A program made the position numbers and the translations under genes. This document shows positions 1 to 8,476 of a DNA stretch of 64,000 nucleotides, piece after piece. Position 1 is the first letter of the stretch, and each line of letters opens with the position of its first letter. Below the pieces are notes generated by a model. The model was not told the DNA's origin, ran no database searches, and was given only the letters and a program-made list of their open reading frames with translations. Source of the stretch: Lacticaseibacillus paracasei subsp. paracasei (GTDB lineage Bacteria; Bacillota; Bacilli; Lactobacillales; Lactobacillaceae); the NCBI RefSeq assembly GCF_000829035.1, contig NZ_AP012541.1, positions 2,170,001-2,234,000 on the forward strand, in the 5' to 3' direction.

Positions 1-118
1 CTTTATCTTTTTTCAAGTGCCTACCCCCAGGAACTGACGACAGTTGTGACCTACTTCTTAATCCTACAACACTGACGGCATTTACAGAACATCTTTTATT
101 TTTTGATCGAAAACACCA

Positions 119-1216
119 TCAGTCTCTGGGCAACAACCGGGCGGTGACGAACATAACCAACGCCGCGCCAATACCGACAGAAAACCCGATGCCGGGATTC
201 AGCAAACCTTGAATTTGGTTGTTGGCACTGCTCATCAACGGCGCATAGGCAAAATATAAGGCCCCGTAGCCTAACAAACCTAACATGCCAGCAAACCGCA
301 TCATTCCGCGTGACCGAAAAAGTCCGAACAAAAGGCCTAACACTGGGCCTATCCCCGCTAAAACAAGTGCTAAGTATGGCAGATTGGTTTGAGGCGAAGC
401 GACGCCAGTATTGGTTGCAGCAGTTTCCGCCAAGGTGACAGCACTGCGGACAAGATCATACAAACTGCCGCCAACATTGGCCGTGGCGACACTGCCAGCA
501 CCAAATGGCCAGGCATAAGCCGCTGTAAATGCCACTAGCGACGCGATTAAGTAAACCAGCCAAATGATGCCGCCTCTTCGTCTCGGTTGGCCTGCTGTGG
601 TTCCAAGGTGCGACCACCAATGCGGCGAACGATTGCTCATTTTCTGTGCTTGCTGCGCCATCGGGCCATTGTCCGGCTGCGTCATATACGGATTAGGATA
701 CGGTGGCACCGATTGCCCCGCTGCTGGCCGCGGCGCTGTCCAAATATCATCATCTGAGTCGCCTGAATCGTCATCGTTAAAGCGACTAGTATAAGACGCC
801 ACTGGTCGGCGATTTGCAACAACATAAATGGCGACAGCACAGCCAACTGCCAACACCCATCCAGCGATCGTTGAAAAACTAAAGACACAAAAAAGTACCA
901 TGACTCCGATCAAGGTATACACCATGTGAGTTGCCAACCAATCGATAAAATGATCGAAACTATCGTCAGTTAGGACCAGACTCTTTTTGATGCTGGTTGA
1001 ACCACTTTGCCGCTGTCGGCGTGAGCGTTCTCCTCGTACCTGTTCACGAACCGGTTCAGATGCAGCTGGTTGTTGTGACTGCTCACGACCAAAGTCTGTC
1101 TCGTCAGCAACCCGAGCATTGAAGATTGTTAAATCTGCGCCGCAATTCGGACAGAATTTGGTTCCAGCCGGTATTTTGAAACCACAATTTGGACAATAAC
1201 GCATCGTCTCTGCCAA
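119..1216 (-). CDS. Zinc-ribbon multi-TM membrane protein
   Basis: The protein begins with a rubredoxin-like zinc ribbon (CPNCGF, then CPNCGADL about 15 residues later), followed by a polar Arg/Gln-rich linker and about six hydrophobic segments in two groups. I place the start at a TTG (1216) because GGAGG lies 8 bases upstream; the longer ATG start at 1258 has no ribosome binding site. That gives about 365 residues. It resembles the zinc-ribbon membrane protein at 6205, which has a single C4 ribbon, a linker and a hydrophobic C-terminal half. The function is unknown. Such proteins are common in lactobacilli and the ribbon is likely cytoplasmic. Confidence 0.75.
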   Translation of the reverse strand: MAETMRYCPNCGFKIPAGTKFCPNCGADLTIFNARVADETDFGREQSQQPAASEPVREQVRGERSRRQRQSGSTSIKKSLVLTDDSFDHFIDWLATHMVYTLIGVMVLFCVFSFSTIAGWVLAVGCAVAIYVVANRRPVASYTSRFNDDDSGDSDDDIWTAPRPAAGQSVPPYPNPYMTQPDNGPMAQQAQKMSNRSPHWWSHLGTTAGQPRRRGGIIWLVYLIASLVAFTAAYAWPFGAGSVATANVGGSLYDLVRSAVTLAETAATNTGVASPQTNLPYLALVLAGIGPVLGLLFGLFRSRGMMRFAGMLGLLGYGALYFAYAPLMSSANNQIQGLLNPGIGFSVGIGAALVMFVTARLLPRD

Positions 1217-1374
1217 GCTAGTTTCCTCCATTTTCACGCTATTAGATTCATCTTGCATGGTTCGCGGCTAATAGTAAAGTTTCGGCGAAGTTTTTTAACG
1301 AAAACTCACTTAGTTGTCAGTATTGGCCAACTTTATTCGCCAACTGTGTAGCAAAGACGCGCGATTGGATCATG

Positions 1375-1525
1375 GAAAAAGCCGCAGACTAAAAATTCTT
1401 TGTCGTCCCAAATGCCACAACCTCTGGTCAGAGAGGGCTAGCGACGCGGAGCTAGCGCAGCGACGGTACTTCGAGCCACCTCATCTAGCCGGCGACTACT
1501 CTGCCTTGGCACTGTGATCTTTATC
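1375..1525. repeat. Structured GC-rich intergenic element, copy 1
   Basis: This non-coding stretch carries CTAGCGACGCGGAGCTAG and a CTTCGAG block. Read on the minus strand, its edge (AGTGCCAAGGCAGAG) and inner block (CTAGCTCCGCGTCGC) match the element at 14394-14590 almost base for base. It lies between a zinc-ribbon gene and marR. No protein is plausible here. Confidence 0.6.
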
Positions 1526-1550
1526 TCCAAAATATCCACGAGAAAACAAA

Positions 1551-1592
1551 AGACGACTGATTTCCCTATGAATTGCGGAAAACCAGCCGTCT
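1551..1592 (-). terminator. Intrinsic terminator of marR
   Basis: Minus-strand hairpin AGACGGCTGGTTTTCC / GGGAAATCAGTCGTCT with a few mismatches, a 10-base loop and a following TTTTGTTTTC run. It sits about 50 bases after the marR stop. Confidence 0.8.
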
Positions 1593-1641
1593 ATATTGAC
1601 AGCTGTCAATTAAATCGCAGCCTGTCCATTCAAGTCACTAT

Positions 1642-2229
1642 TTAGAATCGATGGTCAAAGCCTCGTGGGCCGCCGCCGAAGCCACCTGGGTAGCCGCGAC
1701 GTGGGCCATGCTCATGATGACCGTGATGGAACCGTGCGGCCCATTCGCGCATGTCATCGAACTGTTTGCCTTCTGGCCAGCTAAGGTCATCCCTAGTTGC
1801 CAAATCGGCAGACAATTTTTCAATCAACGTCAGTAATTGCGCCTGCTCTTCTTCGGACAAACCACTGAAAATTTGATCAGGTAAATCCGTCTTCAGTTTA
1901 CCCGTCGTTTCAATAAATTTTTTACCGTCATCAGTGAGCGCAATTAGCTGAACGCGCTTATCGGTTTCGGACTCGCGGCGGCTGATCAACCCTAAATCCT
2001 CTAGTTTCTGAACTAAAGCGGAAACCGAACTTGGCCGAATGTCCAACGCTTCAACCAAATCTGAATTCGTCAGTTCGCCTTTATTATCAAGCAGCCGCAA
2101 GAGTCTTAATTGATTTGGCTGGCGCTGTCGATCACCAAAACGCAAGCTGCTAGCCACGGCACCCATGAATGGACGCTTTTGAATTAAGCCGCCAAAGGCC
2201 TTCAATAAATCTTCTGATGTTTTTGTCAT
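1642..2229 (-). CDS. MarR-family transcriptional regulator
   Basis: This 195-residue winged-helix regulator has the MarR core at about residues 40-140, including LDIRPSSVSALVQKLEDLGLI as recognition helix region and the wing RRESETDKRVQLIALTDDG. The C-terminus is an unusual His/Gly-rich tail (HHGHHEHGPRRGYPGGFGGG), which might bind metal or simply be flexible. The gene lies just upstream of, and in the opposite reading order to, nothing else: it shares the minus strand with the ABC exporter at 2331-4106, which lies upstream of it. Both promoters carry TTAGTTAG repeats, so autoregulation and control of the exporter are likely (inferred). Confidence 0.9.
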   Translation of the reverse strand: MTKTSEDLLKAFGGLIQKRPFMGAVASSLRFGDRQRQPNQLRLLRLLDNKGELTNSDLVEALDIRPSSVSALVQKLEDLGLISRRESETDKRVQLIALTDDGKKFIETTGKLKTDLPDQIFSGLSEEEQAQLLTLIEKLSADLATRDDLSWPEGKQFDDMREWAARFHHGHHEHGPRRGYPGGFGGGPRGFDHRF

Positions 2230-2247
2230 CGCTATTCTCCTTGTCTT

Positions 2248-2311
2248 TTAGTTAGTCTACTATCCAACGAACTAATAGAACGAGTATAATCCGTTAGTTA
2301 GTTTTTATCAA
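2248..2311 (-). promoter_or_regulatory. marR promoter with TTAGTTAG operators
   Basis: A minus-strand promoter TTGATA (2306-2311), 17-base spacer, TATACT (2283-2288). A GTTAGTTAG copy (2293-2301) lies inside the spacer. A dyad TTAGTT...AACTAA (2248-2275) lies downstream of the -10. The same octamer recurs at the ABC exporter promoter, so MarR binding is the likely explanation. Confidence 0.75.
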
Positions 2312-2330
2312 GACTACCTACTTTTAGCGT

Positions 2331-4106
2331 TTACGCGGCCTTTCCGAACTGATCTTTAACATACTCGCGATAAATTGGATGCGACTTGATCAGGTCCTCA
2401 TGTGTGCCGCTGCCGCTCACCGTGCCATTTTCAATGAAGTAGATCCGATTAGCATTCATGCTCGTGCTTAGTCGATGGGCAATCACAATCGTTGTACGAC
2501 CATGCATTAATTTAGTTAATGCTTTTTGAACCATCATTTCCGATTCGGCATCAAGACTAGCAGTTGCTTCATCGAGCATTAAAATCTTGGGATCGCGAAG
2601 AAAGGCGCGGGCAATGGCGAGTCGCTGTCGCTGACCGCCGTAAACCTTGACGCCACGTTCGCCGACTTCAGTATCGAGTCCCTGCGGCATGGCCTCAACA
2701 AAAGTTTTTGCGTACGCCATATCAAGCACATGCCATAATTCTTCATCTGTATAGTTGCGCGTCGCCCCATACGTCAAGTTATAACGAATGGTACCTGCCA
2801 TAATTGTTGCATCTTGCCCAACCAGCCCAATCTGTTCACGCCAATCTTCAACATTCAGATTTGCGATGTCCTGATCCCCGATCAAAATGTGGCCGCTATC
2901 AGGCGAGTAGAAGCGTTCTAAAAGACTGATAATCGTTGACTTGCCACCACCAGACGGACCGGCAAAGGCAATGACCTGATTAGGTGCCGCTGTCACCGTG
3001 ACATCTTTTAGCACCGGCGTTTCCTGATCATAACTAAAGCTGACATGCGACATTGTCAAAGCTTGACCACTGGCATCTTTTAGCGGGCGACCTGTACGAC
3101 TTTCCTCAGGTTGTTGCAGTAACTCATCAATCCGCGCCGTTGACCCGCTCGCTTTTGCTGTCTCCGCAAAAAACTGTCCAAGCGTTGAAAAAGGCCCAAT
3201 CAACTGGGTGAGATACATTAAGAAAGCAAACAAGGTTCCCATATTCATTGACCCACTTGCAACCCGACTGGCACCATATGCGAGCACGCCCACAATCATA
3301 CCCATCATTAATGTCGTCATTACTGGCTGGGCAACCGCGTCATAAACTGCTTCCTTCAAGCCCAAGCGATACAAACGATCAATGCGGGCATCACCGGTTT
3401 TCTTTTCGACTGCTTCAGCATTGGAACTTTTGACCAAGCGCACAGCGCCCAACACATCCCCAGCCTCGCCACTAAAAGCTGCCAGATTCTCTTGTCGCGA
3501 AAAAGCAATCTTACGCGACTGAGTGGCAACTGGCAGGAAGATCAGAATAACAAGCGGCACAACGGCAAACATAATCGCCGTCATTTTCCAATCCATCATC
3601 AACATCAAAATCAGCGCACCGATCAGTTGCATCAAGGCTGTGACCATGCGCGGTACCGAGTTGGCGAGTAAATCCTTGACTTGAGTAGAATCATTCACCA
3701 GTCGCGACGTGATTTCGCCAGACTTGGTGGTGTCGAAATAACTGACTGGTAATACCAAAAGCTTGGCCCACAGCTTATTGCGTAATTTGGCAACGACATC
3801 TTCGCCAAAAAAGCCTAACACGGCACCTGAACCAGCACTGATCAACGCTGAACCAATAAACAGCCCGACAACGCCAATCACCAAATTCATGTTGACCGCA
3901 TGCCCCAACGCATTAATCAGCGACTTGGCAATGGTTGGCACAATTAATTGGCCGGCCGTTGCCACTAATCCCAAAAGCAGTCCAAGACCAAGCTGCCAGT
4001 AATGTGGGTGAATGGTACTGATTAGTTTCATGAAACTACGGAAATCGAACTTTTTTGGTGTTGACTGCCTTTTTTCGGCTGCCAGCATCGTGGTTGAACG
4101 TTGCAT
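2331..4106 (-). CDS. Multidrug ABC exporter, fused permease-ATPase (LmrA/BmrA type)
   Basis: A half-transporter of about 591 residues with an N-terminal six-TM exporter domain (residues about 35-320) and a C-terminal ATPase. Walker A is GPSGGGKST, Walker B is ILMLDEATASLD, followed by the H-loop IAHRLST. The signature reads VYGGQRQR instead of the usual LSGGQ, a modest oddity. It would work as a homodimer exporting hydrophobic compounds. The start at 4106 is chosen because GGAGG lies 9 bases upstream; the ATG at 4112 is too close to it. The promoter carries a MarR-like operator, so drug-inducible expression through the neighbouring MarR is likely. Confidence 0.92.
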   Translation of the reverse strand: MQRSTTMLAAEKRQSTPKKFDFRSFMKLISTIHPHYWQLGLGLLLGLVATAGQLIVPTIAKSLINALGHAVNMNLVIGVVGLFIGSALISAGSGAVLGFFGEDVVAKLRNKLWAKLLVLPVSYFDTTKSGEITSRLVNDSTQVKDLLANSVPRMVTALMQLIGALILMLMMDWKMTAIMFAVVPLVILIFLPVATQSRKIAFSRQENLAAFSGEAGDVLGAVRLVKSSNAEAVEKKTGDARIDRLYRLGLKEAVYDAVAQPVMTTLMMGMIVGVLAYGASRVASGSMNMGTLFAFLMYLTQLIGPFSTLGQFFAETAKASGSTARIDELLQQPEESRTGRPLKDASGQALTMSHVSFSYDQETPVLKDVTVTAAPNQVIAFAGPSGGGKSTIISLLERFYSPDSGHILIGDQDIANLNVEDWREQIGLVGQDATIMAGTIRYNLTYGATRNYTDEELWHVLDMAYAKTFVEAMPQGLDTEVGERGVKVYGGQRQRLAIARAFLRDPKILMLDEATASLDAESEMMVQKALTKLMHGRTTIVIAHRLSTSMNANRIYFIENGTVSGSGTHEDLIKSHPIYREYVKDQFGKAA

Positions 4107-4141
4107 ATGCATGTGCCTCCAGTTATCAGCTATTTAAAATA

Positions 4142-4204
4142 GTTAGTTACTTATATGTCTAACTAACATTGTGCTAGTCTAATCCCTTTGTTAGTCTATG
4201 TCAA
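4142..4204 (-). promoter_or_regulatory. ABC exporter promoter and MarR-type dyad
   Basis: TTGACA (4199-4204), 17 bases, TAGACT (4176-4181) on the minus strand. Immediately downstream is a perfect dyad GTTAGTTA-N10-TAACTAAC (4142-4167), sharing its half-site with the marR promoter. Confidence 0.8.
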
Positions 4205-4215
4205 CAACAACTAAC

Positions 4216-4248
4216 AAAAAGAACTGAACAAATTTTGTCCAGTTCTTA
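4216..4248 (-). terminator. Terminator after Nudix gene
   Basis: Minus-strand stem AGAACTGGACAAA / TGTTCAGTTCT followed by TTTTTG, located 30 bases beyond the Nudix stop codon. Confidence 0.85.
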
Positions 4249-4275
4249 AATCACCTTGAATTTCCATGTCCTCGG

Positions 4276-4734
4276 TTAGTGCGTTTGCAAATATGCCTGA
4301 ACGAAACTAATCATGTCGCGCGACTGTTGATTAAACAATGGCGGCAGTTGATCAAAGTCAAAGTATTGCAAGGCCAACGTTTCTTTGGGATCCGCTTCAG
4401 CCAAACTGCCGCCGACTGGTTTGACGAGATAAAAACGGCAGATGATTTGGGCCTGATCACCATTGGGATAAGTTGTAAATCCTTGGTCGAAAGTATGCAG
4501 TGCCTTGACTGGTTCCACCAGTAAACCGGCATCCTCTTTCATCTCTCGTTGCAAGGTTTCGACAAAGGTCTCACCGTACTCCATCATCCCACCTGGCAAG
4601 CTCCAGTTACCGGCATCTGTCCGTTTTTGCAGTAACAATTGTCCCTGCTCGTTCACCACCGCACCGGCAACAGCGTTTAAAAAAATCGGCATGTGTCCGA
4701 CTTTGCTGCGAATCTCTCGAATATAATTTGCCAC
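4276..4734 (-). CDS. Nudix hydrolase
   Basis: A 152-residue Nudix protein. The Nudix box spans residues about 48-70: GGMMEYGETFVETLQREMKEDAG, close to the consensus GX5EX7REUXEEXGU, though the usual EE before the last residues is KED. The substrate (a nucleoside diphosphate derivative) cannot be told from sequence. Translation starts at GTG with an AAGAGG site upstream. It appears to be a single-gene unit with its own terminator. Confidence 0.88.
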   Translation of the reverse strand: MANYIREIRSKVGHMPIFLNAVAGAVVNEQGQLLLQKRTDAGNWSLPGGMMEYGETFVETLQREMKEDAGLLVEPVKALHTFDQGFTTYPNGDQAQIICRFYLVKPVGGSLAEADPKETLALQYFDFDQLPPLFNQQSRDMISFVQAYLQTH

Positions 4735-4909
4735 TTAACTGCCTCTTTTCTCGAATCGGTTAATCTGATTATCAAGCAGTCAGCCAATTGGCGCAACTAG
4801 CTGCAAGACAATTCGAACACTTTGTCTAGACGCTGGTATGCTTAAAACAATAAACTCACGGTAAATGGTCCAATCAAACAACCCCAACCAAATTTGACCG
4901 CAAACAAAT

Positions 4910-4952
4910 AGACGGCCATCCTCGCAACTAAAAGTCGCAATGACAGCCGTCT
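4910..4952 (-). terminator. Probable terminator of gpmA
   Basis: Minus-strand hairpin AGACGGCTGTC / GATGGCCGTCT with an inner GCGACTTTTAGTTGC stem, followed by a T-rich tail. It is about 30 bases after the gpmA stop. Confidence 0.6.
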
Positions 4953-4982
4953 TTTCAATCACTTAAGCAATTGATTTTTGGA

Positions 4983-5672
4983 TTAGTCCAGCTTATTCTT
5001 GCTGTTGACGTTCAACTTTTCGTCGAAGTCATAAACAACAGGTTCGCCAGTCGCCATTTCCAAGTTCATGATGTCTGCATCGGAAATGTTTTCGATGTAC
5101 TTGGTCAAGGCGCGCAGTGAGTTACCGTGGGCAGCGATGATAACATTCTTGCCAGCCAACAGATCTGGTGCAATATGATCTTCCCAGAATGGGATAACCC
5201 GTTCGAGGGTCACTTTCAGGTTTTCGCCGCCAGGAATGATCCGTGGGTCAAGATCAGCGTAACGACGATCCTTAGCAGCTGAACCTTCGTCAGTTGCTTT
5301 CAACAATGGTGGCAAAACGTCATACGAACGACGCCAGATGTGAACTTGATCGGCACCGTATTTATCAGCGGTTTCCTTCTTGTTCAAGCCTTGCAAAGCG
5401 CCATAGTGACGTTCGTTCAGGCGCCATGTCTTCATTTCTGGAATCCAAAGTTGATCGGATTCTTCCAAGACGTAATGCAGGGTCTTGATCGCGCGGGTCA
5501 AAACTGAGGTGTAAGCCTGATCGAATTCAAGACCAGCTTGCTTAACCAATTGGCCAGCATGCTTTGCTTCTTCGACACCCTTTTCACTCAGATCAACATC
5601 CACCCAGCCGGTAAATTGGTTGGACAAATTCCATTCACTTTGCCCGTGACGGATCAATACTAATTTCGCCAT
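4983..5672 (-). CDS. gpmA: 2,3-bisphosphoglycerate-dependent phosphoglycerate mutase
   Basis: 229 residues. It interconverts 3- and 2-phosphoglycerate in glycolysis. The phosphohistidine motif RHGQSEWN is at residues 8-15 and the second catalytic His is in [14 protein letters not shown] (about 180). The substrate loop [15 protein letters not shown] is intact, and the length is typical of the dPGM family. It appears monocistronic. Confidence 0.96.
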   Translation of the reverse strand: MAKLVLIRHGQSEWNLSNQFTGWVDVDLSEKGVEEAKHAGQLVKQAGLEFDQAYTSVLTRAIKTLHYVLEESDQLWIPEMKTWRLNERHYGALQGLNKKETADKYGADQVHIWRRSYDVLPPLLKATDEGSAAKDRRYADLDPRIIPGGENLKVTLERVIPFWEDHIAPDLLAGKNVIIAAHGNSLRALTKYIENISDADIMNLEMATGEPVVYDFDEKLNVNSKNKLD

Positions 5673-5788
5673 ATCAGAGAATACCTCGCTTTTATGATTT
5701 GACAGTCTTCTGCCTGTTTACAGAATCTCATGTTACACCATTTTCAGTAAGTTCGCACCCGCTTTCTCTGGTATATTGGAAAGGGATT

Positions 5789-5848
5789 GTTGCCAAAAGA
5801 ACATACGACGCAAATTAACTGCGGCTTGATTTGCTTTTGGCAACTTTT
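5789..5848 (+). terminator. Hairpin with T-run in leader of the 68-aa membrane protein gene
   Basis: GTTGCCAAAAG (5789-5799) pairs perfectly with CTTTTGGCAAC (5834-5844) and is followed by TTTT. It lies between a TATATT -10-like box (about 5773) and the GTG start at 5906, so it could act as an attenuator rather than as the end of an upstream transcript: no plus-strand gene precedes it. Confidence 0.6.
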
Positions 5849-5905
5849 AGCACGCATCACAATCATAATTGTCACCTTTTACTGAAAATATTTCTGGAGG
5901 TTCAT

Positions 5906-6112
5906 GTGAAAAAAATTTGGCTATCAATTGCTGGCGTTTGGCTCATCAGCGTCATTTACTTTATCGTCTATCTGACAGTTCCCGCCATGCAGGTTGCGGT
6001 TAATGCAAGCGGCCTGTTGTCATTGGTTCATGGTGTCATGGATCTAATCTTACTTGGCGGTGCGTTTGCCTTAATCGCAGGCGCGTTATATCGAATATTT
6101 CATCGTCGTTAA
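5906..6112 (+). CDS. Small two-TM membrane protein
   Basis: A 68-residue protein beginning at GTG (MKKIWLSIAGVWLISVIYF...), chosen because TGGAGG lies 5 bases upstream; the longer ORF start at 5831 falls in a hairpin leader and has no ribosome binding site. Two hydrophobic segments (about residues 4-24 and 40-62) are followed by a basic tail RIFHRR. It lies about 90 bases before the zinc-ribbon membrane protein at 6205 on the same strand. The family is not recognised. Confidence 0.6.
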   Translation: MKKIWLSIAGVWLISVIYFIVYLTVPAMQVAVNASGLLSLVHGVMDLILLGGAFALIAGALYRIFHRR

Positions 6113-6204
6113 TGATAAAGACAGTTTTTTGTTATACTCTTTTTGTACAACTTTAATTTCATTCTTTATATTCAGCACTCATACATATCTTTGGAGGGAA
6201 CACT

Positions 6205-7275
6205 ATGTTTAAGATTTGTCCAAATTGTGGTGCGCATAATACTGCCACCGCTAAATTTTGTACCAGATGTGGCACCAGTTTAGCCGGTGTCGTTGCAACA
6301 GCCGAAACGGCGGTTCAAAGTGCACAACCGACTTCTGAGAATGAAGCCTCAACCGCCAACACAGCAGCTGTTAGCGAACAATCTTCAGTGCCAAGCAGTC
6401 TAACTTCATCGTCAGCTCAGAATCAACCTGTAACGCCGCAACAAGCGCAAAGTCAGGTCACACCGCCTGACAACAGTCAGCAGCAAGTGCCACCACAACC
6501 AGCTGGCACACAGACACAAAGTCAGCAAACGGCTCAAGGACCAGCACCGACAGCGCAGCCTTACCAGCAGGCTGATCAAACGCAGCAACAAGCACAAACA
6601 CCGCCAGAGGAGCCAAATCCCACGGTGGAGGCTACCAAAAAGTATGCTGGCAGTTACTGGCGCTATCTGGTCGACAGCATTAAACATCCTGCGACTGTGA
6701 CGCGACCATATCACCAGTATTTTGGGCTAACCAGTTTAGCCATCACGATTGTTAGTTTGGCATTAACCATTGCCTTGATGACTGGTTCCGCAGTGTCGTC
6801 ATTGCCAGGCGCAATTGCTAGTAATGTGTTGATGACCTTCCTAAAATTAGTCTTTCTAGTGGCGGTCCTGATGATTGCAGTGGTCGCCGTCTATTACTTA
6901 GTCGTCAACGGCATGCTTGGCGATCGGCGCCGATCTTTTCTGACATTTACCACCGAGTATGCCTTTCACTGCAACTGGATGGTCTTTTTCTCAGTGTTCA
7001 CGCTGCTCATGCAAATGCTTGGTATGATTAACATCGGTTCAATCTTCCTGATTTGGTTGCTGCTATCGCTGGGCAGCGGGTTATTCGTCATCTCTGGCAC
7101 GTATATGTTGTTCACCGCTCAGTCAACCAACCGTTTTGATAAAATCTACGCCTATCTAATCGTTGGTATTTTACTAGTCATCGTGTTCTTGATCATCATG
7201 ACGTTCGGCCTTTCAAGTATTCTCGGCGGCATTGGTCAAGGTATCAATGATTTTGGCCGCAGCTTTAACTTTTAG
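6205..7275 (+). CDS. Zinc-ribbon, Gln-rich-linker membrane protein
   Basis: 356 residues: an N-terminal zinc ribbon (CPNCGAHNTATAKFCTRCG), then about 110 residues of Gln/Pro/Thr/Ser-rich low-complexity linker, then five or six TM segments in the C-terminal half. The start has TGGAGGG 8 bases upstream. The architecture resembles the zinc-ribbon/YIP1-like membrane proteins of lactobacilli. Function is unknown. The linker resembles cell-wall or spacer sequence, but no signal peptide precedes it, so it is probably cytoplasmic. Confidence 0.8.
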   Translation: MFKICPNCGAHNTATAKFCTRCGTSLAGVVATAETAVQSAQPTSENEASTANTAAVSEQSSVPSSLTSSSAQNQPVTPQQAQSQVTPPDNSQQQVPPQPAGTQTQSQQTAQGPAPTAQPYQQADQTQQQAQTPPEEPNPTVEATKKYAGSYWRYLVDSIKHPATVTRPYHQYFGLTSLAITIVSLALTIALMTGSAVSSLPGAIASNVLMTFLKLVFLVAVLMIAVVAVYYLVVNGMLGDRRRSFLTFTTEYAFHCNWMVFFSVFTLLMQMLGMINIGSIFLIWLLLSLGSGLFVISGTYMLFTAQSTNRFDKIYAYLIVGILLVIVFLIIMTFGLSSILGGIGQGINDFGRSFNF

Positions 7276-7314
7276 ACAAGTATCTACTGCTTAATCCAAC
7301 GGCTTTTTAGACAA

Positions 7315-7372
7315 AAATAGGCCTTAAGACCTGACACATGGGTAGTGTCGTGATCTTAAGGCCTATTTTTTT
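7315..7372. terminator. Bidirectional terminator
   Basis: AAATAGGCCTTAAGA / TCTTAAGGCCTATTT, 15 perfect pairs, with T-runs on the plus side and an A-run on the other. It sits between the convergent genes ending at 7275 and 7382 and can serve both. Confidence 0.92.
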
Positions 7373-7381
7373 GGTCGTCAC

Positions 7382-8476
7382 TCAATTGACCAATGCCTCT
7401 AGGTTCTGCGCAAGACTCACGGTATCAGTTGACATTGTATGATTGCCAAACAAGACCACACCGCTTTTCGCATCGGCTCGAAAATAGGCTAAGGTACTGA
7501 AACTTTCCGGATTGTCGTTGTACATTCCCTGTAATAACCGCTGGTCGTCTAACCACATCACGCCACTGGCATATGGATTACCATCCCCATAATTGGCGTT
7601 AATCAGCTGATGATAGACTTTTAACGGCATGATTTTCCCAGTCTCTGCCGCAATGATGACTTTAGCCAAGTCCGTTGCGCTCATATACACACTGCCGCTG
7701 CCCAACAAAGTCGACAACAGGGCGTTGCTCAGCTCATCTGGTTGATAATCGTTATCACCGGCTGTTAAGTAGCCCTGCGCAACAGGCATCTGCGCCGTCA
7801 GCGCCGTAAAGTTATGGGTGTGCGTCAGTTGTAGCGGGGTGATGATCGTTTGCTGTAAGACATTTGCAAAACTTTTACCCGTAACTTGACGCACAATCCC
7901 CGCTAGCACTGCATAGTTAGCATTAGCATAAATGAAGCTGTGGTCGCCAGTCGATCCCATCTGCTCGAATGTCCAGTCCAAAATAGCCTGCTCCGAGGTT
8001 AAGGTTTGATCAGGCGTTAGTTCGTCCATTTGAATACCAGAACGGTGATCCAATAACTGCCGAATCGAGATGTCCTTACTATGATCAATTTTCGGGAAAA
8101 ACTTGGCCAGTTTGGTATTAAATGACAGTTTGTGCTCGGCAATCAAATGACCGATCACCAGTGCCGTTAAGTATTTTTCAACCGACGCCAAAGGAAACAT
8201 TGTCTCGCCGTTATTGGCTTCATGTTTACCATGATCCGCGTCACCGACGCCGCCAGTATAAACAATCTGACCGTTTTTAATCAAAGCCACACTACCCGTG
8301 AACGCCGTTTTCTTAATCAAGGCTTGGGCATGTTTGCCGACTTGCGCTTGCGGCACCGGACGCGCCACAATTTTACTAGCTTGGCGTTGATGATACACCC
8401 ACGCCATCGTTAAGCCCGTTGCAGCCACCAACGCTACCGCCAATACAATCACAATCAGCCAACGGTGTTTATGCAT
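7382..8476 (-). CDS. Beta-lactamase-fold serine hydrolase (class C / PBP-like)
   Basis: About 364 residues. One N-terminal membrane anchor (WLIVIVLAVALVAATGLTMAWVY) is followed by an extracytoplasmic serine hydrolase domain. The SxxK motif is SVEK (in FPLASVEKYLTAL) and the second motif is YAN (in FIYANANYAVLAG). Such proteins include D-Ala-D-Ala peptidases, esterases and Fmt/FmtA-like proteins acting on teichoic acids. The start is one of two ATGs (8476 or 8482) inside the upstream permease gene; AAGGAG is best spaced for 8476. The 8-base overlap with that gene implies translational coupling. Confidence 0.85.
   Translation of the reverse strand: MHKHRWLIVIVLAVALVAATGLTMAWVYHQRQASKIVARPVPQAQVGKHAQALIKKTAFTGSVALIKNGQIVYTGGVGDADHGKHEANNGETMFPLASVEKYLTALVIGHLIAEHKLSFNTKLAKFFPKIDHSKDISIRQLLDHRSGIQMDELTPDQTLTSEQAILDWTFEQMGSTGDHSFIYANANYAVLAGIVRQVTGKSFANVLQQTIITPLQLTHTHNFTALTAQMPVAQGYLTAGDNDYQPDELSNALLSTLLGSGSVYMSATDLAKVIIAAETGKIMPLKVYHQLINANYGDGNPYASGVMWLDDQRLLQGMYNDNPESFSTLAYFRADAKSGVVLFGNHTMSTDTVSLAQNLEALVN

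Noticed and set aside
4780..4962. 60-aa minus-strand ORF
   Set aside because: It overlaps the probable gpmA terminator and lacks a ribosome binding site.
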